A DNA stretch of 64,000 nucleotides from Cercospora beticola. Taxonomy: Eukaryota > Ascomycota > Dothideomycetes > Mycosphaerellales > Mycosphaerellaceae. The translations under genes were made by a program, and so were the position numbers. Below the pieces are notes generated by a model. It made no database searches. It was not told the origin of the DNA and saw only the letters and a list, made by a program, of their open reading frames with translations. Shown here in pieces: positions 21,410 through 31,936 of this stretch; the stretch's first letter is position 1, and each line of letters starts with the position of its first letter. The DNA lies in NCBI RefSeq assembly GCF_033473495.1, contig NC_088938.1, forward strand, positions 3,348,001 to 3,412,000, in the 5' to 3' direction.

Positions 21410-22966
21410 TCAGTCCTGCTCTGGCTCGTCCTGTGCTTCCTGATCTCTTCGTTTTCGCAAGTTCGCTACAGTATACAAAAAGTCGTCCAATTCTTTCTCG
21501 CTGGCGTCTGTCGTGAGTGATGGGTGCTCGTTGAGCAAGTCCAGGTTGAAGGTCTCCGCGATCGGCTTCCACGAGCCGCAACGCACTGGCAGTTCGGGAG
21601 AATCGTGCACGCTGCAGAGGACGGTGCCCAAACGCTTGGACCCGTCAGCACGAGCGTCGAGAGATACGAGTAGATGGTCGCCAAGCGCTGTTACGTCGAG
21701 TGGTATCGCCGGTAGAGACAAGGTGGTGGAAGCCACTTCGCTGTCCTCCAAGGCTTCCTGAGGTGTCGATTCCAATGCTGGACGTGAGATCAGGAAGAGG
21801 GCTGGGACTCTCTCGCACGCCACGGCAATAACCCAGTCGGTCCCTTGCCCTGTCTGCACGTCAAAGCTCCAGATGCCCGAGACAGCGCATTTCGCCTCAG
21901 CATCTCCAGTGACACCCTTGACAAGAGCTTTCAGGTCGACCTTCTTCAGCAGCTTGAACGACTCCCAGTTCCAGACACCTAGCCAATCGTCACCGCCGCC
22001 ACTAACAAGAAGATCACTAGTTCCCACTTGGCAGATCTTGCTCACAAATTCCTTGTGTCCTAGACAGAAGCCTTCGATGATATGCGCCTGGGGTGGCCCT
22101 CTCGAGATGCGGATATGCTCGTCTCTGTCGGCAGTCAGGATGTAGCCTCTTTGTCGGCCATCGATTTCCCGTGTAAGATATTTCATATCTGTCAGCATCG
22201 AGACGTGGCCCAGCTCGAGCTTATGTTCGAACTTGAGCACTTCCTTTCGTGGCGTGAAATTTTTCTGATTCATCTGGGCGGCCAACGCCTTGCGATTCCG
22301 TTGAGAATGTACAGTTGATTCGCTTGCAGAAATCTTGAAAGGGGTCTCGGTGGGAGGATTGAGTGCTCGCTCCTCGGTCTGTACGTCGTCTACCGTCGCC
22401 GCTATCAGAGGCATGGAATAGACATCGCCGAACTTGTCTGCCACGAGGATCGTTTCGTTGTCTGGAGGGACCTGGATAGCACATGGTCGCTTGGGCATTG
22501 GCCTGGAGCTGATCTCGGTGAGGCGTCCTTCGGGAGCTTCAAACACGCGTACAAACTTGTCGTCTGTCACTGCTACCACATAGCGTTGATTTGGAGTGAC
22601 AGTGAGCTTGATCACATTGGGAGCCTTGGTTGGCAATTTCGGAGTATCGCTGCTCGTCTTTTGTCTCTTGGTCGGACGCTCGCCATTCTCGACTTCGTTG
22701 ATGACCTCGGCAGGGGCGTCTTCTTCCTGTTGGCTATCAGTCGGACTTGACACCCTGACGGAGACGGGCTGAGACTACGAAGCGAAGAGAAGTCGATTGA
22801 CCACTGCTACACCTACCTGTTGCGTCTGAGGCCATTCGGAAATGATCTCGTTGGAGGTCAGGCTCAGCGAGATCAGCTTCGGCCCACAGGCAGCGACCAA
22901 GAAGCCATTGCTGGTGAGGTCGGTGGGGTCTCGACCATGCACGATGCACTGAAATGGATGACGCAT
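21410..22966 (-). CDS. TRM82: tRNA (guanine-N7) methyltransferase non-catalytic WD-repeat subunit Trm82
   Basis: Two exons, 22817-22966 and 21410-22768 (minus), encode 502 residues. The 48-bp intron (GTAGGT to TCTCAG) is phase 0. Exon 1 starts MRHPFQCIVHG, the usual first WD strand. Downstream are IKLTVTPNQRYVVAVTDDK, ILVADKFGDVYSMPL, LELGHVSMLTDM, RDEHIRISRGPPQAH (Trm82 hallmark), IEGFCLGHKEFVSKI and LLVSGGGDDWLGVWNW. The protein is a seven-bladed propeller partner of the Trm8 catalytic subunit, making m7G46 in tRNA variable loops in nucleus and cytoplasm. The second exon begins with a low-complexity insertion containing a basic KRQK motif. An in-frame GTG inside exon 2 is not a start. Confidence 0.9.
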
Positions 22967-23776
22967 GCTGGCGGTGGGAGGAGTGAGCTCGTTGCTGGTC
23001 GGTCGGGAGAAAAGAGAAGCCGGACTCCCTTCCGCCGCTGGAGGTGCTGACAGAAGAGAAATTTAGGCTTCGTCATGCACGTCGGATCGGCCTTCCGAGC
23101 GGGCGATCCAACGTCGCCAAGCCTTCCATCACAGTCGACATAGCGGCCATTCCACCATGTATTTCGGCCGGAAAAGTTGGGCAGCAGGTCGGCGATGCTC
23201 TGACACGCCTCTGGTCACCACGTCGGCCTCGTGGAAAGGTTCGTTCATGCGATGCCCAGGAAGGAATGGGCGTGGAAGAGGAGAGAACTATGCAGAAGCC
23301 GGATGGGCCCGTCCAAATGCCTGTCAGCCGGCGCATTATTTTGAGGTGCAGCGCTGAACGGACGAAGTTGATGTCTTTCACTGTTTGCTGTCCGCTAATT
23401 CCCAGCATCTTCACCTCTGTGTGAGCATACCTCAACTGTCTGTCGAATCCGACGCACCGTGCACCGATTGCGCAACGACGAGACCAACGAAAGTTTGGTG
23501 AGTGATCGCCCGCCAGCGCCGCCTGCCTCGCCCGCCTTCCTGTCGCCCTCTTCTCTTCTCGATCACCGAACCACTCGCACACACCACCACAGCCTCCGCA
23601 ATTTTTCCGCCAGGAGCATGTACTGACAGAAGTCCCCCAGCAGCTGCCGTTTCCACGAGTGTGTCAAACTTCTCCGCACAGCTGAACAAACATCCACCAG
23701 CCATCTTCCAACCCGATAGCAGCCTGATTGCCGACAACCCCAGCCTCAACCACCGACACCCGCGCCCCTCTTCACC
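22967..23776. other. Intergenic, divergent promoters of TRM82 and YDJ1
   Basis: 810 bp without a supported gene. The part nearest 23776 is C/A-rich with many CCACC and CAACC runs, typical of a fungal 5' leader. Confidence 0.5.
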
Positions 23777-25109
23777 ATGGTGAGAGACACCAAATTCTAC
23801 GACGTCCTCGGCGTCTCACCCGATGCCGACGAATCGAAGCTCAAGACCGCCTACCGGAAAGGCGCTCTGAAGCACCACCCAGACAAGAACGCCCACGATC
23901 CGGGAGCCGCAGAAAAATTCAAGGAAATCTCACACGCATACGAGGTCCTTTCAGATCCCCAGAAGCGCCAAATCTATGACCAGTATGGCGAGGAAGGTCT
24001 CGAGCAGGGCGGCGGTGGTGCAGGAGGCATGGCTGCTGAGGACCTGTTCGCCCAGTTCTTCGGCGGTGGTGGTGGTGGTTTCGGTGGCATGTTCGGCGGT
24101 GGCATGAGAGATCAAGGGCCAAAGAAGGCACGCACCATCCACCACGTACACAAAGTTTCACTCGAGGACATTTACCGCGGAAAGGTCTCGAAGCTCGCAC
24201 TGCAAAAGTCCGTCATCTGCGCCAAGTGCGATGGACGAGGTGGTAAGGAGGGCGCTGTCAAGACATGTGCGGGCTGCAACGGCCAGGGCATGAAGACAAT
24301 GATGCGCCAAATGGGTCCCATGATTCAGCGCTTCCAGACTGTCTGCCCAGACTGTAACGGTGAGGGTGAACAGATCCGGGAGAAGGATAAGTGCAAGCAA
24401 TGCAACGGCAAGAAAACTGTCATCGAGCGAAAGGTCCTCCACGTGCACGTCGACCGCGGTGTGCAGAGCGGCACCAAGATTGACTTCCGTGGCGAGGGTG
24501 ACCAGATGCCAGGCGTACAGCCCGGTGACGTCCAGTTCGAGATCGAGCAGAAGCCACATGCACGATTCCAGCGCAAGGGTGACGATCTCTTCTACCACGC
24601 TGAGATCGATCTTTTGACTGCCCTCGCGGGTGGTGCCATTTACATTGAGCACCTCGATGACAGATGGTTGACCGTGGAGATTCTCCCCGGCGAGGTCATC
24701 TCACCAGGTATGCAGTGGCAGTACATGATTTTCAGCCGCGCCCCAGCTAACACATCTCACAGGCGAGGTCAAGGTCATCCGAGGCCAAGGCATGCCATCA
24801 TACAGGCACCACGACTACGGCAACATGTACGTCCAGTTCGATGTCAAATTCCCAGAGCGACTTTCTGGGCCGCCGGATGCCGACGGCTACCCAACCCCGC
24901 TTGCACCAGAGCAGATCAAAGCTCTCGAAAGTGTTCTTCCGCCACGCCTACCGCAAAACATCCCACCTCCAGATGCCATGACCGAGGACTACCCACTCGA
25001 GAAGGTCGACCCCACGCGAGAAGGCGAGCGTGTTGCAAGAGGCGTCACAGACGAAGACGACGATGAGATGCACGCCGGTGGTGAAAGAGTGCAATGCGCG
25101 TCGCAGTAA
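23777..25109 (+). CDS. YDJ1: Class I Hsp40 co-chaperone Ydj1/Mas5-like, farnesylated
   Basis: Two exons, 23777..24707 and 24763..25109, encode 425 residues. The J domain includes the HPD tripeptide ([10 protein letters not shown]). A Gly/Phe-rich linker, four zinc-binding CxxCxGxG-type repeats ([31 protein letters not shown]) and two client-binding domains follow. The protein ends in CASQ, a CaaX box identical to that of yeast Ydj1, so farnesylation and membrane association are expected. It stimulates cytosolic Hsp70 and assists protein import and refolding. The 55-bp phase-1 intron has GCTAAC as branch site and restores [15 protein letters not shown]. Confidence 0.95.
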
Positions 25110-25645
25110 ACGGAAATATGGACACGATACCCATGAAGTGGATGACGAGCCGAGCAGGATAGAGACGAAGTTTTCATGATGCACACGGAGCGCCGGACAC
25201 GATAGATCGTAGTCGATGACGCTGCGCCTCCGAGCTGTAGACTCGGAAGTTGTGGCTGATGGACTCGGCACGCTCTAGCACACCAATTGCATAGAGATTT
25301 TTGCTTTGCTTCAGTGAAACGAGCATTCATCTGCGAGACTTCTGATGGAGAGCATAGCCATTACAGTTTGTGGCTCTGGGAGTACGGCGTCATAGAAAGA
25401 TGATTCTCTCTAGCCAGGACTAAATGGGTAGTAGCGATTAGCTGTTCTATCTTTACCTCTTTGCACAATTACATTTTTGGTGTGTCAAGATCTATGTCTG
25501 ATGGGAAGGTGTGAAAACGAGACACATTTTCTATGACATTCGGCAGGTTGGAGATGCAAATGCTGCTTATGCTAACCGCTTTCTTGCAGGCTTGTCATGG
25601 GTGGCAACACAATGATTCAGCGGCCCACATGCGACCGGAGTCGAT
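25110..25645. other. Intergenic with one copy of a diverged repeat
   Basis: Convergent 3' ends meet here. No gene is seen. A repeat copy occupies 25408-25472. Confidence 0.5.
25408..25472 (+). repeat. Diverged dispersed repeat, copy 1
   Basis: About 65 bases starting tctctagccaggac align with 27646-27710 in the same orientation at roughly 85-90% identity with one indel. Most differences are C/G to T/A transitions. No terminal repeats or coding capacity seen. Confidence 0.75.
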
Positions 25646-26671
25646 TCAAGCCAAAACAAAGCTCTCTTCCTTCAAGCTCTCACTCAGACCACAAGCTCTG
25701 AGCTCGTCGTACATAATCACGTGGGCGTAAAGCAGTCCACGGAAGTGGTGGCCTCCGCTGCCATTCGGGCTCAGCGCCACCGGAAATTTGGCCCCGGCCA
25801 GCAACGCAATCACGTCGCCTTCCTCAAGCGATCTCGCCGGCCCAAGGGCAACGAATCCAGACGCGGTCGTGCAGATGTCTACATCTCCAATCACGGCAGT
25901 AGCATACATGGCGTACTTTCCAATGTCAAATTGCATCCCATATTCCACCCTCTCAGTGACCTCAGTTGGAATGCCGGCAGCTCGCCACCATAGCTGGAAC
26001 GCCTCGCTCAGCGTATCTTGGATGTGGTGAACTTTTGACAGCGTGCTTCGCGCTGCCCACCTTTTGTAAGGATCGAAGGCCCGCTTGCTCTGTCTGAAAT
26101 CTTCCAAATCTTGTCGCCACTGCGAGCTGCCCAAGTCTTCTGGCATAGGTGGACATTCGCTGGAAGTGCCGAACGCAGAGTACGGCTTGCGTGAGGGTAC
26201 TGCCTCGATGGCTGCCATGAGCTGCGCCTTCAATGCTGGCTTCGGCGCATCAAACATTCTTCCTCTCAGCAAGGCTGTCGCTTCAATGGTGTCGAAACGG
26301 GCGCCCTTGACCGTTAATTGCTTTCCGTCCTCGCTGAGCTTCACCACGGCCTGCTCCGAGATATTCCCACCCCATCCCTTCCATGGTGTATCTGTACCGT
26401 TTTGGCCTATGGTCCTCAACAGACTGCTGTCCAGAAGCTTCGTGAAATTCAAAGACCAGGTGGGAGCTTGACTTCGCGGAGCAGGCTCAGCTCCCAACAA
26501 GTCCCATATGGCGAGATGCTGTTGCACGAGATCGACGCATACGTTGCTCTCGCAACGACTTCGAGCAGAATTGGATCGGGCATGGTATTCTTCTTCTTTT
26601 CGAATTGTTGTTGGATCTTCGATTGAAGGCAAGAACTGATTCAGATCTGTTTTAGGGCAATCCTGGGTCAA
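25646..26671 (-). pseudogene. HET-family protein remnant lacking the HET domain
   Basis: The open frame encodes the part that normally follows a HET (heterokaryon incompatibility) domain. It has a linker with LTVKGARFDTIEA, and a C-terminal block GFVALGPARSLEEGDVIALL, then PVALSPNG, HHFRGLLYAHVIMYDEL, matching the family pattern of GP, GD, P-V-x-R and aY-hGiM-dGE. There is no ATG at its 5' end: the first usable codon is TTG with an in-frame TGA eight codons upstream. The next 470 bp hold no frame that could encode the missing HET domain, and no splice joins in phase. The gene is therefore probably truncated and non-functional. An unseen 5' exon is the alternative. Confidence 0.65.
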
Positions 26672-27145
26672 GTGTTCTCTGTTTCCTTCTTCTCAGGCTG
26701 TCAATTAGTGTGGTGGTCAATGTTGATCCTTCAGCCGCAGCCTTGTGTTGTTACGGAACTTGCCCTTTGCTTCTTGCATTACCTTCTCTTCATGGCTCGC
26801 GAGTCCGGACATTGTCTGGCACAAGCCGCTCCGTTCATTGTACTAGCCAAAGACAGAGGAGTGATTCGTCGTCTCAGCCCAGGCCTCTGTGGTTTGGTTC
26901 TACTCTGAAATCGAGCTATTGTACACAACTTCGAATATGTCTCGGTTCATGTTCAAACACGGCTTCGTCGTAAAGGAAAGCTACGGCGTACTCAGCGCTC
27001 TACATAAAAGGCCGAGTCTTCGAAAGTGTTGTGAGGCAGATACCCCCTTTACAATCGATCGCTACCAGACACCAACAATACCGACGTCCCACCCACAAAG
27101 TACGATAACACAAAAGCTTGTGGCGATCAAGAAGGAGAAAGAACA
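26672..27145. other. Intergenic beside the HET remnant
   Basis: 474 bp. A weak GTAATG donor and CTAAT/GACAG acceptor pattern is present on the minus strand, but no phase joins it to the HET remnant. Otherwise nothing seen; probably promoter of the small gene at 27146. Confidence 0.4.
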
Positions 27146-27565
27146 ATGGAGAACATAGGAGAAGAGGATCCGTTCCACGTGTACCATGCATCGATATGCA
27201 CGAGCAAGGGGCAAATTCACCACCACACAGTCATCTACATTCGCAAATCCGAGAAGGCCCCGACAGGACATCGATATCACATCAAAAAACCCGTCCATGG
27301 AGATGCAGGAACAGTCGAGTTCGAAACCACACCTTGTTACAATCCCAAGCGGTCGCCAGGTTTCGTTTCCGAAGCATACGTCGGAGGAATATTAGGCAAG
27401 CATCTGAAGGAATTGAGGAACATTTGTCAACGTACTATACGGGATGTTGAGGTGGTGAGGATGGATGATGGAAGTCATGCATGGGCGGAGAGTGTGATAA
27501 AGCCGGCGATCCAGCAACGACTTTGTCGACAAGAGGGGCAGAAGGCGGAGTTGTTAAGTGAATGA
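27146..27565 (+). CDS. Small uncharacterised protein, tandem paralog A
   Basis: A single exon, 139 residues, ATG with A at -3. No signal peptide and no known domain. It aligns with the product of 27904-28293: HASICTSKG with TASICVTSG, IYIRKSE with IFIDKSE, LKELRNICQR with LSELETICRE, MDDGSHAWAE with MDDGSILWAT, and a final LCR with ICR. The two clearly descend from one gene. They lie next to a HET remnant and straddle a repeat copy. Function unknown; the composition is that of a small soluble cytosolic protein. Confidence 0.65.
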   Translation: MENIGEEDPFHVYHASICTSKGQIHHHTVIYIRKSEKAPTGHRYHIKKPVHGDAGTVEFETTPCYNPKRSPGFVSEAYVGGILGKHLKELRNICQRTIRDVEVVRMDDGSHAWAESVIKPAIQQRLCRQEGQKAELLSE

Positions 27566-27645
27566 GTGAGGGGAACGGAGATAGGAAGAGGAAGGCTGAA
27601 TGGTGGAAGAGGGGCATCGAAAGGCAAAAGCATCAGATTGAGCAA

Positions 27646-27710
27646 TTCTAGCCAGGACTAATAGGTAGTAGCGATTAGTTGTTCTATCTTTACCTCTTTG
27701 TATAATTATA
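27646..27710 (+). repeat. Diverged dispersed repeat, copy 2
   Basis: Direct-orientation partner of 25408-25472, located between the two small paralogs. Relative to copy 1 it reads TA where copy 1 reads CA in the gcacaatt segment, and it shows further C-to-T or G-to-A changes. Confidence 0.75.
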
Positions 27711-27903
27711 CGTTCTCCGACCTGATTATGCGGCAGATCCGGACCACTACAATTAACAGCTCTAAGGCAGAGCAGCACCGACATTCGACACCCACGTTCA
27801 GGGAAGAGAGCAGCAAACAAGCTAACACCTGATTTGTGAAAGAGCCAGTTCTGCCTCTTCAAGCCCGCCATAATACAAACGACCTTGCATACAGAGCGAC
27901 AAC

Positions 27904-28293
27904 ATGGCACAAACAACGGAAGAAATGCCACAAGAATTCACTGCGTCAATTTGCGTAACCTCAGGTACCAGAGCTGAGCACGCAATCATCTTCATCGACA
28001 AGTCGGAAGGCGAAGGCACCCGCTACCGCATGAAAGAAGTCCACTTTGGACATACTACGGCCGTAGAGACGAGGATTATGGAGCTTGAAGTCGTGACCTC
28101 CTTGCATCCACGGTAGTCGAAAATGTTGTTTCAATACGAGACTAACGTTTCAAGAATTTGGTCGACGGACTTGAGCGAATTGGAGACCATTTGTAGGGAA
28201 GTGGATGCTAAGTGGACGAAAATGGATGATGGAAGTATTCTGTGGGCGACAGAATTGATGCAGAGGGCGATTGCGAAGGGTATTTGTCGGTGA
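27904..28293 (+). CDS. Small uncharacterised protein, tandem paralog B
   Basis: Two exons, 27904..28112 and 28155..28293, encode 115 residues. The 42-bp intron has a GTAGTC donor, CTAAC branch site and TCAAG acceptor. Splicing it restores alignment to the single-exon paralog A over the C-terminal LETICRE...MDDGS...WA segment, so the join is well supported. It is shorter than paralog A by about 20 residues in the middle, where A has a Gly/Pro-rich loop. No recognised domain. Confidence 0.65.
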
Positions 28294-28504
28294 AGAGGTG
28301 AGAGGTGAATGCGTTTACTTTGCAGGCAAGGGACGCACAGGAGAGGAATCAAAGTATGGAAAGAGAGAAGATCGAGCAGCGGATGAATCTGATCCATTAA
28401 AAGAGTAGAAAACCAAAAGAAGATGAATCTGAGTCCTACGATCGGGACTATTTGCCTGACATCAACGCAATGGAAACGCCCTCTGTTTTTTCTTTCAAGG
28501 ATAT

Positions 28505-29455
28505 CTAATAAAATACGAGATATTGCCAGTAAAAGGCATAAACCCAACGTTCACTGAAATACGTCGGCATGATTTTTTCGATCGACTCTACCCACCATGC
28601 AGGTGTCGAGCCCCACCATAGAGGAGCATCAGCAAATTCCCACCACTCGGGATAGAATCCTGCAACGTCCCAATCAATGATCGTCACTCGAAAGATGCCG
28701 CTGCCGTCGGGGTTTGTACCCAGTCTCGTGAGCATGATATTTTTGGGCGCAAGATCGCCGTGCGTGAAGACGGTGCGGGTGTTGGTCCCCCATATTTCAC
28801 GCGCCATTTTGTTGCAGATTGTTGATACGGGCTTAAAGGGTTCTTGTGTCGGCTCGTCTGTGAGACGCTGCATCCACGAATCGACGAAGGCGTCGTAGGT
28901 GGCGAAGGGGCCGAGACGTTCGGGTGAGGCGTCGGCACCAGGTGGAAGTTTCAATTGGTTTTTGAAGATTGTGAGACTGTTATTGACATAGTGCGTGCCT
29001 CCCACGCCTCCGAGGTAGCCTTCATCGGGGATCTTTCGAATTTCATTGATTTGTTCGCGGATCAGCCGGATGACTCCTTCTTTGTCTACTGGGGAGAGTT
29101 TGTTGAATGCTGCTTCGACCGTTTCGCCTTCGATGTAGTCGGTCACAATGTAGAGTTCGCCTTTGCTGTCACCGCCTTTCGCGCCTGGGAGATAACCATG
29201 GGCGCGGTATTTTGGAGCGGCGATTTTGGGGTATTTGGTCAGAAACTTCATGTTCTCGACTTCACGGAACTCGGTGCGACCTCCGTATTTGACCGCATAT
29301 TTTCCAAATCGTAACACTTTGCTGCCTCTATTCTTGCCTGGATCCTCTTCATAGATGAAGTCTCTACAAGCGGCAATCTCTTCAGGTGTAGGGATCGGCT
29401 GCCCTTCCACGGGCGTTGCAATGCTCAGCGCAGCAATGCTTGGAACCTCAGACAT
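28505..29455 (-). CDS. APH-family (aminoglycoside phosphotransferase-like) kinase
   Basis: A single exon of 316 residues. The kinase-like fold is shown by the lysine strand GKYAVKYGG, the hinge YIVTDYIEGETV, the catalytic loop VFTHGDLAPKNIML and the metal-binding IDWDVAGFYPEWWE. This combination is typical of the large fungal APH/choline-kinase-like family, many of which sit in accessory regions with unknown small-molecule substrates. There is no antibiotic resistance implication from sequence alone. The protein ends soon after the WxFAxxPLWW-type segment, as in fungal relatives. Confidence 0.85.
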   Translation of the reverse strand: MSEVPSIAALSIATPVEGQPIPTPEEIAACRDFIYEEDPGKNRGSKVLRFGKYAVKYGGRTEFREVENMKFLTKYPKIAAPKYRAHGYLPGAKGGDSKGELYIVTDYIEGETVEAAFNKLSPVDKEGVIRLIREQINEIRKIPDEGYLGGVGGTHYVNNSLTIFKNQLKLPPGADASPERLGPFATYDAFVDSWMQRLTDEPTQEPFKPVSTICNKMAREIWGTNTRTVFTHGDLAPKNIMLTRLGTNPDGSGIFRVTIIDWDVAGFYPEWWEFADAPLWWGSTPAWWVESIEKIMPTYFSERWVYAFYWQYLVFY

Positions 29456-29912
29456 GGTTGTGCCAAAAGAGAAGCTACGTGAGTAGATGGATTGGTGTTA
29501 GTCGCAGCTGTTCAAGTTTTGCTGAATGAGCGTAACATATCATCGCCATCTTCAGCTGCGTATTGTCGGACAAAGAATGGGTTGGTCGTGCTTTTCAGGA
29601 TCGCGTGAAAGAAAAATACCTCAGTGGACGGATCCGGCGACCGGGTTTCTTTGTTGATCGAACGCGGCTACCATGCTACATTCCGGCCGACCATCGGATC
29701 GTCTGGCTGTATGAAGAACAAAGATTATGATGATAGCGTCTTTTGAAACGTACATTTCGAAGGGTTGATTTACTTGAAATCATTATGCACAACGAGTGCA
29801 TGGCCTGAGGAGGATCAAGTTCGAGGGCGCGTGCGTGCATTCATAGGCGTTTCATGTACTTGCTGTAATCACCTGATGGTTCGCCTTATACCTAAGTCCC
29901 ATGCACGCACGG
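29456..29912. other. Intergenic
   Basis: 457 bp between the APH-like gene's start and the oxidoreductase stop, both on the minus strand. Nothing recognisable; it should contain the APH-like gene's promoter. Confidence 0.4.
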
Positions 29913-31128
29913 TCACAATTTGATGACCACCTTTCCAACATGCTTCCCCGAGTATAAGTAGTCGAATGCCTCAGGCGACTGCTCAAAAGAGAACACTTTG
30001 TCGATCACCGGTTCCAGGCTGACTTTTCGTTCTGATAAGAACTGGTTCATTCTTTCGTAGTCGATCTTGGATCCAACGGCAATGCCCCTGCGAACGTCAG
30101 AATTGTTCCTCACGCGGCAGCGTACCTCTCCAAAGGAAGTGACTTACTTCAAGATTGCAGTCTTGTACATGATGGACATGAGCTCACTGGGGTTCCATTG
30201 TCCGTCCAAGCCTGCCAGGAAGCCGACCAAGGAGACCACACCTCCTCTCTGGCGCAAAGATTTGAGGTCGGTAATCAACGAACCGACTCCTGTGTTGTTA
30301 ACAACTACGTCAACGCCTCTACCGTTAGTCAGACGGGCAACTTCGCTCTCCTGATCCGGACTCGTCTTGTAATTGATGCCCTCGACTTTGGACCAAGCTT
30401 TCTTGAGATTCGCGATCTTCTCATCAGAGGAAGATGTGATAATAGATGTGATATCAGCGGCTTCACAAAGAATCAAAGCGAACAAGCTCACACCTCCGGT
30501 GCCTGCGATGAGAATGAGCCCGTGGATGACGGCGTGATGGGCATGTGCACAAACATACCCTGCAATAGAACACTACGAGTACTCTCCAACGATTGCGGCC
30601 AATTGAGCGCCGACCATGCAGTTACCCCAGCGCAGGTCAGAGTGGAGGCCTGGCACGCTGTTAGCCGTCGATCATTCCCAATGTCTGGGATGGATGACCT
30701 ACCTCTTCCCAGGAGAGATGTGGGGGCAAGTGCACAAGAACACTATCATCAAAGACAGCGTATTCCCGCAACACGCCCGGAACATCTCCCCCCAGTGCTC
30801 GCATGGCATCGTCCTCGTGGCCAGTAAGGACGGAGAGATTGAAAATTGGCGCGACGTGGTCCCCTTTCTTGAAGTTGGTCACCTCGGACCCGACAGCCAC
30901 AACTTCAGCAGCGCAATCAGAAGCAGGCATGCCGCGATCCTCGACCTCGACAGGATATTTCCCATTCAGCATTGCCACATCGCGGTAGTTGAGAGAGACG
31001 GCGTGGATCTTGATCAGCACATCGTGGGATCCGATGTTCTGCGGAAGTGTCTCCTCTGAGAGCTTGATGGTATGTGGTAGATCACCTTCAGTACGCCTGA
31101 AGGCCCGGTACGTTGTAGGAAGCGCCAT
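29913..31128 (-). CDS. Zn-type alcohol dehydrogenase/quinone oxidoreductase (MDR superfamily)
   Basis: Four exons (30703-31128, 30559-30649, 30148-30502, 29913-30087; minus) encode 348 residues. Motifs run in family order: SHDVLIKIHAVSLNYRD, MPASDCAAEVVAVG, the GD-H-V-ap turn (KKGDHVAPIF), the EEASTLTCAGVTAWSAL segment, the cofactor loop GTGGVSLFAL, GRGVDVVVNNTG and the closing GKHVGKVVIKL. Exon joins were fixed by these motifs, with introns of 53-60 bp. Fungal members reduce or oxidise alcohols, enals or quinones with NAD(P)H; the substrate here cannot be told. No structural-zinc cysteine cluster is visible, so it fits the zinc-independent quinone-reductase-like branch. It lies 5 kb from the NRPS end, so a tailoring role is possible but unsupported. 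Confidence 0.85.
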
Positions 31129-31936
31129 GATGATTGATGCGATGCATTCTGGGAATCGCAGGGTGAGCCAGCCGGTATTTGTAGCCTGACCCAGTCTCTC
31201 AATGCTGTGCTGTACGATTGACAACTGCGGAATGCTTATGAAGCAGCCATCCTTATGCAAGAATATGAACGAACCACCGACCTGATGACGACGATGTATG
31301 CATGCCCAGAGAAGCGGACGGGGAATGGCTCCAAGCCACAAGGATCATACACTTGCCGCGCACCAGGAAAGCTGCTTATTAATAATGGTTACTCAGCTTG
31401 CAAGCGAGTTCGCTATCCCACATGTGCTCGTTCGCATCCCTCTTGTGAAAATGCCTGTGGCTCGGCAGTCTTTCGACGGCGTATCGGAGGCTCGTGTTGG
31501 TAGAACGTAATTTATGTCTGAGCTAGAAATGGCCTCGGCCCTTGCATAAATTAGTAATCTTTGGCTATGCACAGGTGCTTTCTAAGTGAGCAGATCTTTG
31601 CCTCAAATAGGAATACTAGCCCGTCGTCGAGCCGATGGAGAACACAAGCAAGAAGATTCTACTGTGTATAGATGCAAGCTTCATGTGTTATGACAGAATC
31701 AGATGATGGACTTCCAGAATGTTGATGTTGAGGTCGAGAAGTTCAAGATTTTGTTGGACAGTGGAGCCGATGCTGTTCCCTCCTTCCTGTTTTGGAATGT
31801 AGGGTGGTTGACGCCAAGACATTTGTCCTCGCCTTTGCCACTTTATCACAATCATCACACTTGACTTCTCCCTCATTGAAGACATATCAGCCTACTAAGT
31901 ATATATGGGATTGGCGAAGAGCAATCTCAGATCATT
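31129..31936. other. Divergent promoter region, oxidoreductase and GNAT genes
   Basis: 808 bp with only short overlapping frames. A TATA-like tract (AAGTATATATGG) at about 31898-31909 lies some 30 bp before the GNAT start, and the oxidoreductase promoter must lie at the other end. Confidence 0.45.

Noticed and set aside
22745..22760. TRM82 starting inside its second exon
   Set aside because: The codon there is GTG, and a 48-bp intron joins a first exon that supplies the usual first propeller strand.
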